Assembly (NCBI RefSeq): GCF_010233585.1
Contig: NZ_CP045997.1
Span: 3,621,779-3,685,778 of the forward strand
Direction of reading: 5' to 3'
Source of the DNA: Spirosoma endbachense
GTDB taxonomy: Bacteria > Bacteroidota > Bacteroidia > Cytophagales > Spirosomataceae
DNA: 64,000 nt
The notes beneath the pieces were generated by a model. That model worked only from the letters and a program-made list of their open reading frames with translations. It made no database searches and was not told where the DNA came from. This document shows positions 9,801 to 17,051 of this stretch, one piece after another. How positions within the stretch are numbered: position 1 is the stretch's first letter; every line of letters starts with the position of its first letter. Position numbers and translations under genes: made by a program.

Positions 9801-10068
9801 TGTGTTTGGGCTGATGCCACTGATGTTTGCCAGCGGAGCCGGAGCAAAAGGCAATCAGTCGATTGGTACGGGGGCCATTGGCGGTATGCTGTTCGGCACG
9901 TTGCTCGGGGTCTTTGTGATCCCAACGCTGTTTATCATTTTCCAGGGATTACAGGAGAAAATCAGTGGCCCACCCGGTCTGCACGACCCCGATGACGACG
10001 ATACCAGCACGCGATCAGGCCATGAAACCAACCACAAGCCTATCGTAATCAATAAGATTGGTGCCTAG
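6862..10068 (+). CDS. RND efflux inner-membrane transporter (AcrB/MexB, HAE1 type)
   Basis: A 1068-residue proton-driven RND transporter of the hydrophobe/amphiphile family. It begins with the family hallmark IERPILSTVISVLIVLLGVL, has the paired Asp in TM4 (LAIGIVVDDAIVVVEAV) and the TM10 Lys region (IGLLAKNAILIVEFA). Two large periplasmic loops and about 12 membrane segments are visible, and the length matches the family. The C-terminal tail is hydrophilic (DPDDDDTSTRSG). It lies between its adaptor and outer-membrane partner genes, so the operon encodes a full drug/solvent-type pump. Confidence 0.95.
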   Translation: MLKIFIERPILSTVISVLIVLLGVLGLVKLPIAQYPDISPPTVQVSASYSGANADVVLKSVIVPLEEQINGVEGMTYMTSTATNDGAGSISVYFAVGTDPNQAAVDVQNRVSAATSLLPQEVTKAGVTVRKQQSSNLLIMSIYSDNPAYDQTFLQNYAAINIIPQLQRVNGVGSANVFGSAKTYSMRIWLKPDVMAIYGVTSDDVSNALTEQNVDAAPGKFGENDNQSFQYVIRYSGRLQSTDQFGNIIIKSTGNGQFLRLKDIARIELGSQTYSSFTTTNGKQSVGISVSQTPGSNASDVINNSKKVIEQASQSFPAGIHFVYLVDINQFLDASISKVIHTLIECFALVFLVIFIFLQDFRSTIIHGVSVPVAITGTFFFLYLFGFSINLLTLFALVLAIGIVVDDAIVVVEAVHAKLESGYKSPRKAAIDAMSEISGAIVSITLVMASVFLPVTFITGSAGVFYKQFGITLAIAIIISAVNALTLCPALAALFLKPPHHDDDPKDRNLLQRFGVGFNAAYDAITDKYSRSVTFLSARKWLVLMAIGLFGGAFYWLMRTTPSSFVPKEDMGVIFVNISLPPASSMERTTAMANKLDSIAHTIPEVQNSLRNLGQNFIAGSGSAYGMIILKLKPWDERPGVTDDDVIQQLKQKTATIRDASVIFMQQPTITGFGTSGGFTFQLQDKGGHTTDAFYKVSQNFLAELSKRPEIQYAATPFNPNFPQYQLDVNVAKCKEAGLTVTDVLNAMQVFYGSSYVSNFNEFGKQYRVIMQADTSYRASPDRLNKIAVRTASNTMAPITEFISLKRIYGPESVSRFNLFTSISVNGSPNPSYSTGQALSAIQEVATQTLPAGYGFEYSGISREEQNVGSQTLYVFVLCLAFVYLLLSAQYESYLLPFAVLLSMPVGLTGVYVFARLFGLDNNIYMQISLIMLIGLLAKNAILIVEFAVERRQKGMGLLESAVEGAKARLRPILMTSFAFVFGLMPLMFASGAGAKGNQSIGTGAIGGMLFGTLLGVFVIPTLFIIFQGLQEKISGPPGLHDPDDDDTSTRSGHETNHKPIVINKIGA

Positions 10069-10092
10069 ACGAATCCTCCGGAGACAATCACC

Positions 10093-11535
10093 ATGAAAAC
10101 GTTACCAATAAAACAGCAACTGATGGTTTTTCTGCTTGGAATGCTGATGGCATCCTGTAGCATCACCAAACCCTATCAGCGACCAGATATCACCACGAAT
10201 GGTCTATACCGTGGCCACCAGACGACCGACTCAACCACCTTAGCGACGGTTCCGTGGCGGCAGATGTTTGCCGATTCGGTTTTACAGCACTTAATTGAGC
10301 GGGGACTGGCCAACAATCTGGACCTTAAAATTGCTGTGGCCCGGATGCAGGCCGCTGAAGCGAATTTGCAGCAAAGTAAGCTGGCGTTCTTCCCGACGCT
10401 AAGTACCAATGGAGCTTTTACCATTTCCAAATCGTCGTCGGCGCAGTTACGGTCGTTGAATATCAAGAATACCGAATCAGGCTCCAATACGGTTAGCACA
10501 ACGGCCATTCCGACTGTAAAGCAGTATGCACTGACGGCAAGTACCAGTTGGGAGGCCGATGTCTGGGGGAAACTTCGCAGTACGAAACGTGCCAATCTGG
10601 CCGCCTATCTGCAAAGTGAAGCCTACCGTCGGGCTGTTCAAACGCAGTTGATTGCCAACATTGCCAGCGACTATTACGCACTCCTCGCTTACGATAAGCA
10701 ATTACAGATCACCGAAGAAACCGTCGAGAACCGCAAGACAGAGATAGAAACCATGAAAGCCCTGAAGGAAGGGGATGTGGTGACGGGTGCGGATGTGGCT
10801 CAGAGTGAAGCCAATCGCTATGCAGCCGAAGTAACCCTACCCGACATTCGGCAGAATATTCGGCAAACAGAAAATGCGCTCAGTATTTTACTGGCTACAC
10901 CGCCCGACAGCATTGCGCGCACTCGATTAGAAGCCCAGCAACCGATTGGCTCCCTGCAAACGGGTATTCCGGCCCAACTACTGGGCAATCGACCCGATGT
11001 GCAGGAAGCAGAGTTTTCCTTCCGGAATACCTTCGAACTAACGAATGTTGCCCGTACCTATTTCTACCCCGCCCTTACCATTACCGGCACGGGTGGCTTT
11101 GCAACCGCGAACACCTTGACCGGGTTCTTTGCCGGAACGTTCTACGGCAGCCTGATCAGCGGCCTAACACAACCCATTTTCAATCAGGGCATTAATCGTC
11201 AACGACTGAACCGGGCCGAAGCCGCTCAGTCAGAAGCCTTTTATACGTACCAGTCCACCTTGCTGACGGCCGGGCAGGAAGTCTCCAACGCCTTGTATTC
11301 ATACCAGATGGCGGTCGACAAAGCCAATGCCCGACAGCAACAATTGGCGGCTCTGCAAAAGGCAGTTTCGTTCACGAAAGAATTATTGACATACACAGCA
11401 AACACCAATTTCACCGATGTGCTAACCGCCGAGCAGAACCTTTTGGCGGCTCAACTCAACGGCGTAAACGACCGATTGCAGCAACTCCAGGCGACCGTTG
11501 CCCTCTATCGGGCATTGGGTGGTGGCTGGCGATAA
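10093..11535 (+). CDS. RND efflux outer-membrane channel lipoprotein (OprM/NodT type)
   Basis: A 480-residue TolC-fold channel, third gene of the pump operon (24 bp after the transporter). The leader MKTLPIKQQLMVFLLGMLMA ends at a lipobox Cys (MASCS), as in the OprM branch. Two homologous helical halves are visible: the first starts near ADSVLQHLIERGLANNLDLK, the second near the RPDVQEAEFSFR motif that is typical of NodT-type channels. The stop is followed by a palindromic repeat element rather than a classical terminator. Confidence 0.93.
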   Translation: MKTLPIKQQLMVFLLGMLMASCSITKPYQRPDITTNGLYRGHQTTDSTTLATVPWRQMFADSVLQHLIERGLANNLDLKIAVARMQAAEANLQQSKLAFFPTLSTNGAFTISKSSSAQLRSLNIKNTESGSNTVSTTAIPTVKQYALTASTSWEADVWGKLRSTKRANLAAYLQSEAYRRAVQTQLIANIASDYYALLAYDKQLQITEETVENRKTEIETMKALKEGDVVTGADVAQSEANRYAAEVTLPDIRQNIRQTENALSILLATPPDSIARTRLEAQQPIGSLQTGIPAQLLGNRPDVQEAEFSFRNTFELTNVARTYFYPALTITGTGGFATANTLTGFFAGTFYGSLISGLTQPIFNQGINRQRLNRAEAAQSEAFYTYQSTLLTAGQEVSNALYSYQMAVDKANARQQQLAALQKAVSFTKELLTYTANTNFTDVLTAEQNLLAAQLNGVNDRLQQLQATVALYRALGGGWR

Positions 11536-11605
11536 GAAAACAAAGCCAATTACAATCGCCTTAGCAACGCTGGTGGCAACGGCTGAGTACAGATGGATAA
11601 ATGAC

Positions 11606-11660
11606 TGAGAGCCGTGCCACGGTTTGTTGGCCATCATCAGTAACCGTGGCACGGCTCTCA
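11606..11660. repeat. Dispersed palindromic element, copy A
   Basis: A perfect 19-bp stem (TGAGAGCCGTGCCACGGTT at 11606-11624, complement at 11642-11660) with a 17-nt loop. The core GAGCCGTGCCACGGTT recurs in four other gene gaps. On the minus strand the loop reads ACTGATGATGGCC after the core, a loop feature shared with copy C. It lies between the efflux operon and the gene at 11695 and may also act as a terminator. Confidence 0.85.
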
Positions 11661-11694
11661 ATCGAAGGCATAAATTTAAACTCAGTGTAAAATC

Positions 11695-12273
11695 ATGAAG
11701 AAATTACGAGTAATCTCCGTTATGAAAAACCTGCTGCTTATGCTGGGCCTGATGGCTGGTATGGGTATGTATTCGATCAGTTACGCACAGGTAAATGTCA
11801 ACATCAATATTGGTAGCCAGCCACTTTGGGGCCCTACTGGCTATAATTATGTCAATTACTACTACCTGCCAGACCTGGATATCTATTATTACGTTCCGCT
11901 TCAGCAGTGGATTTATTTTGACGGTAGACGCTGGATTACGACGACAGTGCTCCCACCCCGCTACAGCCAGTATGATTTATACCGTCTGCACAAGGTTGTC
12001 ATCAATGACAAACAGCCTTATTTACGCAACTCCGATTATCGGTCCCAATATGCGTCATTTAAGGGGCGCTACGACCAGCAACCTATCCGCGACAGTCGTG
12101 ATTCCAAATACTTTGTGATCAATAACCACCCACTTCATAATCAGGCTGTTCGAGGAAATCGGCGAAGTAACGGTAATGCCCGCCCGGAACACGATAAGGT
12201 GGGTCGATCCAATGGCAGCAATCCGCGCGGAAGCGAGCACGGTCCGCAAGGCGCACCCCGCGGACCTCATTAA
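11695..12273 (+). CDS. Secreted basic Tyr/Asn-rich hypothetical protein
   Basis: A 192-residue exported protein. The signal peptide ends around SISYAQ; an internal ATG at 11722 would give a shorter leader of the same kind. The mature N-terminal half is aromatic (NYVNYYYLPDLDIYYYVP) and ends near RRWITTTVLPPRY, a layout I associate with small secreted proteins of Bacteroidota with no known role. The C-terminal third is basic and low-complexity (Arg, Asn, Gly, His, Pro), likely disordered. It is a single gene followed by a bidirectional terminator shared with the curli cluster. No function is claimed. Confidence 0.7.
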   Translation: MKKLRVISVMKNLLLMLGLMAGMGMYSISYAQVNVNINIGSQPLWGPTGYNYVNYYYLPDLDIYYYVPLQQWIYFDGRRWITTTVLPPRYSQYDLYRLHKVVINDKQPYLRNSDYRSQYASFKGRYDQQPIRDSRDSKYFVINNHPLHNQAVRGNRRSNGNARPEHDKVGRSNGSNPRGSEHGPQGAPRGPH

Positions 12274-12309
12274 GCTATAATCGCCTGTAATTGAACCTCC
12301 AATTTATCG

Positions 12310-12355
12310 GCGTATGCCTGCTGGCCAAATCTGGTTTTGGCCAGCAGGCATACGC
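12310..12355. terminator. Bidirectional terminator between convergent genes
   Basis: A perfect 20-bp stem (GCGTATGCCTGCTGGCCAAA at 12310-12329, complement at 12336-12355) with a 6-nt loop, placed 37 bp after the plus-strand gene and 30 bp before the end of the minus-strand curli cluster. Position and symmetry fit termination from both sides; neither side has a long T-run. Confidence 0.7.
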
Positions 12356-12384
12356 CCTACTATACGTTTTCATGCGAACTGCAT

Positions 12385-13893
12385 TCATCGCCAGTAGGGC
12401 ATTTCTGCGACATTGATCAAAGGGACTCGATTTTGGCCAGTCTCCCCATTAAAATCGACCGTTGTTACTGTCGCTTCACCGGTTCCGGTATTGCTGACAT
12501 TGGTGAATATTATTTTCGCACCGTTTGGCGAGAAATGGGGTTCCAGATCATTCGTCCCTGCTGGTTTGTTTGCTTTGGCATCGGTTCCCAAAGCCATTAC
12601 ATCCGTGAGTTGTTTATTACTAAGCGTCAGCAAAGCGATCAACGCATTCAATTGTCGGCCCTGCGAATTCTGATAAGGAATTTTGTCATACGAGAAGAGG
12701 ATCTTTTCGCCGGTAATCGAAAAAACCGGATTTCCGACGCGTCCGCCTACCCGAGTCCATACCGTTGAGGTGTCTTTACCCGTGGCCGCCATCAATACAA
12801 ACCGATTGTCATAAACGCTGGAGCCAGTTGTTCGTGCGATAATTCGGTCGCCCTGCATTGTCCAGTCGCATCCGGCGAAGAAGCGCCCGGCGGGGGCCTG
12901 CGAAACCAGTCGTAAGCCATTGCCCGAACCATCAGCCTGCACCGCGTACAGCTTGTTGTTGCTTGGGTAGAGCAATTGCGTACCGTCGGGCGACCAGCAG
13001 AATGACAAGTCGGTGGGCATCAGGCCCGACACCGGCACGGTTGTGGCCCGGTGTAAGTTGCTGCCGTCAAAATTCATGACAAAGAGGTGTAAATCAGTCT
13101 CGGCGTTGGAAATGAATGCGATCTGTTTCCGGTTGGGGCTGACCACAGGGCGCCAGTTGCTGCCAGACTGTGTAAGCTGAATACAACTTATACCATCCGT
13201 AGAAGCAAAAATCTGATAACGACCATCTACGCGCCGGGCAAACACGTAGGCAACATCAGGAAACGGATTTGTCCGAAAGCTCCACGTCTTACCGGTCACT
13301 GAATTCACACCATCCGAAACGGTTACCTGCCAATAATATGTGGTTCCATAATCCAGTCCCTTCAGCACGAGCGAATCGGCAGTAAGACCTGTAGCCGTTT
13401 GCGTAGGCACCGTGCTTCCTTCTCGGGTTATGGCAACATCGTAGGTAAGCGGATCTTTATTCGGATCGGTAGATTTCCATTTTAAAACGGTTGTGGTCGA
13501 TACCGAACTACTCCCGGCTGTCGGATTAAGTAGAGCAGGTTCTGTAGGAAGTGGATTTTCGTTCACGATATACATCACCGTGGCCGTTCCATAGTTACCA
13601 CCGACTTCAACCGTCGTTAGTTCATCGCGAAATGCCTCTTTGGTGGCCTGTAAGGTGTATTTGCCCGCCAGAACCGTATCAAAGCGAAACCGGCCGGTTG
13701 TGTCTGTCTGCAGGGTTCTACCCGACGGATTCAAGCGAACCGATACTTTATGAACGGGCTTGCCATCCTTTTTGCTCAGAATCTGGCCGCTGATAGACCC
13801 ATATTGCAGCGGCTCTACGTAAATCTCTTCATTGCAGCCCCAAATACTGGTTAGCAGCAGAATCAGGTATATAAAATTGTGTAAACGTTTCAT
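12385..13893 (-). CDS. TolB-like propeller lipoprotein at the end of the curli cluster
   Basis: A 502-residue lipoprotein (lipobox SIWGC, Cys20). Domains in order: a CarboxypepD_reg-like beta-sandwich (residues about 31-105, GSISGQILSKKDGKPVHKVS), a fibronectin-III-like domain (about 120-208, with TTYYWQVTVSDG), then a PD40/TolB-type beta-propeller (about 212-500, with blades such as SPNRKQIAFIS and WSPDGTQLLYPS). Such propellers usually bind proteins in the periplasm or outer membrane. It starts 34 bp after csgG and is probably cotranscribed with it, suggesting a role in anchoring or controlling curli export. That role is inference; classical curli operons lack such a gene. Confidence 0.8.
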   Translation of the reverse strand: MKRLHNFIYLILLLTSIWGCNEEIYVEPLQYGSISGQILSKKDGKPVHKVSVRLNPSGRTLQTDTTGRFRFDTVLAGKYTLQATKEAFRDELTTVEVGGNYGTATVMYIVNENPLPTEPALLNPTAGSSSVSTTTVLKWKSTDPNKDPLTYDVAITREGSTVPTQTATGLTADSLVLKGLDYGTTYYWQVTVSDGVNSVTGKTWSFRTNPFPDVAYVFARRVDGRYQIFASTDGISCIQLTQSGSNWRPVVSPNRKQIAFISNAETDLHLFVMNFDGSNLHRATTVPVSGLMPTDLSFCWSPDGTQLLYPSNNKLYAVQADGSGNGLRLVSQAPAGRFFAGCDWTMQGDRIIARTTGSSVYDNRFVLMAATGKDTSTVWTRVGGRVGNPVFSITGEKILFSYDKIPYQNSQGRQLNALIALLTLSNKQLTDVMALGTDAKANKPAGTNDLEPHFSPNGAKIIFTNVSNTGTGEATVTTVDFNGETGQNRVPLINVAEMPYWR

Positions 13894-13927
13894 GACTTTG
13901 GTTGATCAGTTTAATGGAGACGTATTT

Positions 13928-15343
13928 TTATCGATGAAGGGGAGCGGGGCGCCGAACGGAACGCCCGAGGTAGAAAGACAGACCAACGGAGCCGCGCAGA
14001 TAATAGTCTTTGTGGCTTCCAGACATGATTCCGTCCAGCGCATCGGTCATGGGTTGCTGATAATCAAGCGTCGTTCGAAGGCCAAATACATGATTGATGG
14101 CATATTCGGTGCCGATACCGCCATTCAGTAAAACGTACTGTTTGCCACCTACATCGACGGGCGAACTTCCAGTGCGGCATCCGATAACGCCGATGCCCGC
14201 AAATACCAGTGGCGTTATACGCCGGAAAGGCAGGGATCGATAAATGAGATTGCCCTGGAGGGTACTAACCGGGCAACTGAATTTCTGATCACTGGCGAGT
14301 GTTCCAACGCTCGCATTAACCTGAATACCAAAGGAGTTGGACAGATAAACGTCGGCGGTCAGTCCGTAGCCCGTCCGGATACCGTGGGTAGCAAAATCAC
14401 CATAATACCGCCAGACCGATGCGTAAGGCTGAACTGTCAATCGGGATGGTTCAACGGTATTACGCGCTCCGTGGATGTCGGTTTGGCTCATTTCTGTTTT
14501 CTCTCGGGCATAAGCCGACAGTGCACGCTGAGCCTGCTCAGCGGCTTTTTCGTCAACCGTCCACAGGTTATCCTTGATACCTTCCAGAACAAGTGACTGA
14601 ACTGCTTTTTCAATGGCTTCCGTGACGGCCATCTGGGCGGGCTCGTTCGTGGCATAGCCGGTTTCAACTTCAAGCAGTCGTTTAAAACTCACATACCGAA
14701 ACGTTCCGGCATCAATCGCCTGCGACAAAATGGTTTTGGAGGTATAAACCGTTTTGAGAATCTTTCCCGATTTGGTCGCTACAGCCCGCAAATAAACCGT
14801 TACCCGATCCTGGCGATACTGGCTGGAACCGCCGGTGCCAAAGAATCGCAGACCCGCTCCACCGGTAATCGTATTGGCATCGTAGGATACAATGCCTCCT
14901 TCCAGGATAACCCCTGCAAACAACAGAGGAGGCAGATTTTCGGCTTCGCTCTTATATTGCGACAGGCTGGAACGGATAATTTTACGCTCGTTCAGCAGAT
15001 TGCTGACGTTCTCACGCTCGATTGGCACGAACCAGCCACTTTCTTCCAATGCCTTCAGCAAAATATTGGTGGTTCCCTGCGAGACAGCCGTCGAAAAACC
15101 GGAGCCTGTTTCAGTCTGTTTGTACTGGCCCGTCTGATCCCGAAACTTATAGACGGCGGCAACTATTTTCTCCTGGGGAGCGGGCAGATTTCGTAGCTCG
15201 GCCGTGATTGAGGTTTCTTCACCCAAGCGGGCTGATTGAGTACGCGTTGGTTGATGGAAGTAAGCACTGCAACCGGTTAGCAGCCATATAAAGCCACTGG
15301 CTATCAGCAGCATGGCACCAATTTTTAATCCTGAATGAAACAT
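13928..15343 (-). CDS. csgG: CsgG curli secretion pore with C-terminal extension
   Basis: CsgG forms the nonameric outer-membrane channel that exports curlin subunits. I chose the ATG at 15343, which gives a lipoprotein leader (lipobox LLTGC, Cys25) and avoids overlap with csgF; the frame is open further up. Residues about 50-260 match CsgG (KIVAAVYKFRDQTGQYK, IERENVSNLLNERKII, FAGVILEGGIVSYDANT, and the ATKSGKIL region). The protein is 471 residues, about 190 longer than the E. coli type. Residues about 296-464 form an added domain of alternating aromatic strands with Gly-rich turns (FATHGIRTGYGLTADVYLS and FGLRTTLDYQQPM), resembling a small outer-membrane beta-barrel. Confidence 0.88.
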   Translation of the reverse strand: MFHSGLKIGAMLLIASGFIWLLTGCSAYFHQPTRTQSARLGEETSITAELRNLPAPQEKIVAAVYKFRDQTGQYKQTETGSGFSTAVSQGTTNILLKALEESGWFVPIERENVSNLLNERKIIRSSLSQYKSEAENLPPLLFAGVILEGGIVSYDANTITGGAGLRFFGTGGSSQYRQDRVTVYLRAVATKSGKILKTVYTSKTILSQAIDAGTFRYVSFKRLLEVETGYATNEPAQMAVTEAIEKAVQSLVLEGIKDNLWTVDEKAAEQAQRALSAYAREKTEMSQTDIHGARNTVEPSRLTVQPYASVWRYYGDFATHGIRTGYGLTADVYLSNSFGIQVNASVGTLASDQKFSCPVSTLQGNLIYRSLPFRRITPLVFAGIGVIGCRTGSSPVDVGGKQYVLLNGGIGTEYAINHVFGLRTTLDYQQPMTDALDGIMSGSHKDYYLRGSVGLSFYLGRSVRRPAPLHR

Positions 15344-15383
15344 GGCGAACGAGGTTAATGGTTGATCGATGAGGTGAGGAAAT

Positions 15384-15818
15384 TCATAAATAAGGCACCG
15401 TGATGGAGCTTTCTCCGCCTTTGCCATCCGTAATTCGAATGATAACTCCCTCAGCGGCATTGCTGATGACCACATTCATGTCGCCGAAGGTGAAGCTGCC
15501 TTCTTTGAGTCCATCTTCGCCAAATTGCTTATTGAGGATGTTTTGCGACAATCGGCTAAGCAACTGCCGTTGCAGATTGTCCGAAAAACTCTGGAGCGAC
15601 GAGCTATTGGAAAGCCCATTCAGGCCACTTGCCGATGAGGAACTTTTGGCCGCAGGGTCTTTATGCGTATCCTGGGCCTGCGCTGAGCTAAGCATCCACT
15701 GGTAGTTGAATGTATTGCCGCCAAAGGCCGGATTGTTGGGGTGATAGACAAGTCCCTGTGCCCGAAGCTGATTTAGTCCTGCCAGAACCAGAAGTCCGAT
15801 GGTGAATAACGTTTTCAT
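15384..15818 (-). CDS. csgF: CsgF curli assembly factor
   Basis: A 144-residue exported protein of the CsgF family, which inserts in the CsgG pore and couples secretion to nucleation at the cell surface. After the signal peptide (ends near LRAQ) comes the diagnostic N-terminus GLVYHPNNPAFGGNTFNYQW, the segment that plugs into CsgG. A Ser-rich linker and a C-terminal beta region (NVVISNAAEGVIIRITDGK) follow. It sits 40 bp before csgG. Its start codon lies inside a perfect hairpin, and a box shared with csgA1 lies just upstream, so it probably opens a second transcription unit. Confidence 0.88.
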   Translation of the reverse strand: MKTLFTIGLLVLAGLNQLRAQGLVYHPNNPAFGGNTFNYQWMLSSAQAQDTHKDPAAKSSSSASGLNGLSNSSSLQSFSDNLQRQLLSRLSQNILNKQFGEDGLKEGSFTFGDMNVVISNAAEGVIIRITDGKGGESSITVPYL

Positions 15819-15854
15819 ATACAGTCAGAAGTAAAAGGTGTTCTGACTGTATAT
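15817..15854 (-). promoter_or_regulatory. Perfect hairpin overlapping the csgF start codon
   Basis: TTCTGACTGTATAT at 15841-15854 and its complement at 15817-15830 form a 14-bp stem with a 10-nt loop. In the mRNA the 3' arm ends with the first two bases of the csgF ATG. In a transcript reading through from csgE the start codon would be partly sequestered. A transcript from the conserved box next to it would begin within or after the 5' arm. It could instead be a protein-binding operator. Confidence 0.6.
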
Positions 15855-15887
15855 CGCGAAGAATCAGGAAGGTTAACAGTCGCAGAA
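15847..15887 (-). promoter_or_regulatory. Curli box upstream of csgF
   Basis: Read on the minus strand, TTCTGCGACTGTTAACCTT is followed by CTGATTCTTCGCGATATACAG. The same arrangement occurs upstream of csgA1 with the elements CTGTTAACCTT, CT-AT-CT and GCGATA-ACAG conserved and one or two single-base length changes. It ends 28 bp before the csgF ATG. It is most simply a shared promoter or activator site; the factor is unknown. Confidence 0.65.
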
Positions 15888-15897
15888 GCAGTTAACC

Positions 15898-15948
15898 AAA
15901 AAAATAAAGCGTAGCCTGGAAAGCCTGAACAGACTTCCTGAGCTACGC
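15898..15948 (-). terminator. Intrinsic terminator after csgE
   Basis: On the minus strand a stem made by GCGTAGC and GCTACGC (15942-15948 and 15909-15915), extended by partly paired bases, is followed by the T-rich run TTTATTTTTTT at 15908-15898. It lies 22 bp after the csgE stop and before the csgF box. It should end most transcripts coming from the curlin genes. Confidence 0.65.
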
Positions 15949-15970
15949 CCAACCAGTGAGTTGTTACCCG

Positions 15971-16465
15971 TTAATGCACTCCTGAGCCTTTCTGGTCCTT
16001 ACTGCCGAGTTGCTGTTGCGTTTCCTGATAACTAACCAGATATTGCCGCACAGTATCCAGAGCGTACTGGGCATCTGACTCCAGCAAATCATAGCGGGCC
16101 TGCACAAATTGCTGCCAGACAGGCTCATCGTCAATACTGATCAGGATCTGGTTGGCGGTTCCGGGTGAAGGTATTTCTTCAATCATGATGACCACATCGA
16201 CGGATGGAACAACCGACGTTAATCGGCGTTGTTGAGTCGTATCGGCCTGGGTTGGCAGCGCGGTCCAATACTTGTAGAACAGATCGTAAAAATCCTTGCC
16301 AACCTTGGTGCGTGAATTATCCAGGATCAGGCTGGTTCCGCCCATTTCACTCAGCGAACATTCCGTCAATTTCCCGTCCAGGTCAAACTCGTCGCCAGAA
16401 TCCGGATCTTGTGCAAACGCCAGGAAAGGGCTTAGTGCCAGAAGCAGTACGAATAGCGTTTTCAT
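15971..16465 (-). CDS. csgE: CsgE curli secretion specificity factor
   Basis: A 164-residue periplasmic protein of the CsgE family, which caps the CsgG pore and selects curlin substrates. The signal peptide ends at LAFAQ. The family core is visible: KVGKDFYDLFYKYW, then SVDVVIMIEEIPSPGTANQILISIDDEPVWQQFV, and a C-terminal helix (AQYALDTVRQYLVSYQET). Its start lies 2 bp after the CsgB-like gene, so the two are translationally close. A terminator follows its stop. Confidence 0.9.
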   Translation of the reverse strand: MKTLFVLLLALSPFLAFAQDPDSGDEFDLDGKLTECSLSEMGGTSLILDNSRTKVGKDFYDLFYKYWTALPTQADTTQQRRLTSVVPSVDVVIMIEEIPSPGTANQILISIDDEPVWQQFVQARYDLLESDAQYALDTVRQYLVSYQETQQQLGSKDQKGSGVH

Positions 16466-16467
16466 AA

Positions 16468-16911
16468 TTAGAAATTATTTTTGATAAGCAGTTGCATACC
16501 TCCGTTTTGCTCAATCCGCATCGACACCCCCATAGCAGGCATACTACCATCCTGCATCAACTGGTTGTTGTTGCCCCGCTGAATCACCTCCAACTGACCG
16601 TTATTTTGCCGCGACTGCCATTGTGCAGCATTATTATCGCCCTGTTGGACGAAGGAATATCGATTGTCGGAGCCAGAAATCGCTACGTCCAGTACATTAT
16701 TGGAGCCTTGTTGAACCAGATTAACGGCATTGCCTCTCCCCGTTTCCTGATAGTTTAGTTGGTTCAATTGCCCGGTTTGAACGAGGGTAATTTCGCTGGA
16801 AGTCAACCCCGTTCTATTCCGGTCATCCGGCGGTTGTCGGTAATACACCTCCGACTGAGCTGAAGTGGCCAGTGGTAGACCAAATAACAGCATAACAACA
16901 AGTCGTTTCAT
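16468..16911 (-). CDS. CsgB-like minor curlin / nucleator
   Basis: A 147-residue exported protein with a signal peptide ending at ATSAQ and about four imperfect curlin repeats (VQTGQLN, VQQGSNN, VQQGDNN, IQRGNNN). It is short and less regular than the three larger curlins upstream, and ends in a basic tail (MQLLIKNNF). Those traits match CsgB, the surface-attached nucleator that templates CsgA amyloid. The call rests on size, repeat type and position directly before csgE; it could instead be a minor subunit. Confidence 0.75.
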   Translation of the reverse strand: MKRLVVMLLFGLPLATSAQSEVYYRQPPDDRNRTGLTSSEITLVQTGQLNQLNYQETGRGNAVNLVQQGSNNVLDVAISGSDNRYSFVQQGDNNAAQWQSRQNNGQLEVIQRGNNNQLMQDGSMPAMGVSMRIEQNGGMQLLIKNNF

Positions 16912-16941
16912 GGCGATTGTGATTTGATGGAAAGCTTCGCT

Positions 16942-16973
16942 ATCCCGCCCGCAATTGAACTTGCGAACGGGAT
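16942..16973 (-). other. Stem-loop between csgA3 and the CsgB-like gene
   Basis: ATCCCG (16942-16947) pairs with CGGGAT (16968-16973), and inside it CGCAA (16950-16954) pairs with TTGCG (16961-16965), with a 2-nt internal loop. There is no T-run. In the transcript it sits between the last major curlin and the minor curlin and could set their ratio by pausing or RNA processing (inference). Confidence 0.4.
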
Positions 16974-16981
16974 GGGCAAAG

Positions 16982-17051
16982 CTTAATAAGAAGTCTGTGC
17001 TACTGTCGCCGTGTTGTTATTGCCCGTCTGACCAAAGCGGAGGGTATTACC
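16982..17051. repeat. 70-bp direct repeat, csgA3 copy
   Basis: This 70-bp block is identical to 17996-18065. It covers the last codons of csgA3, including the stop, and encodes the C-terminal LRFGQTGNNNTATVAQTSY. Perfect identity at DNA level, against divergent upstream halves, points to recent duplication or gene conversion. Confidence 0.85.
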
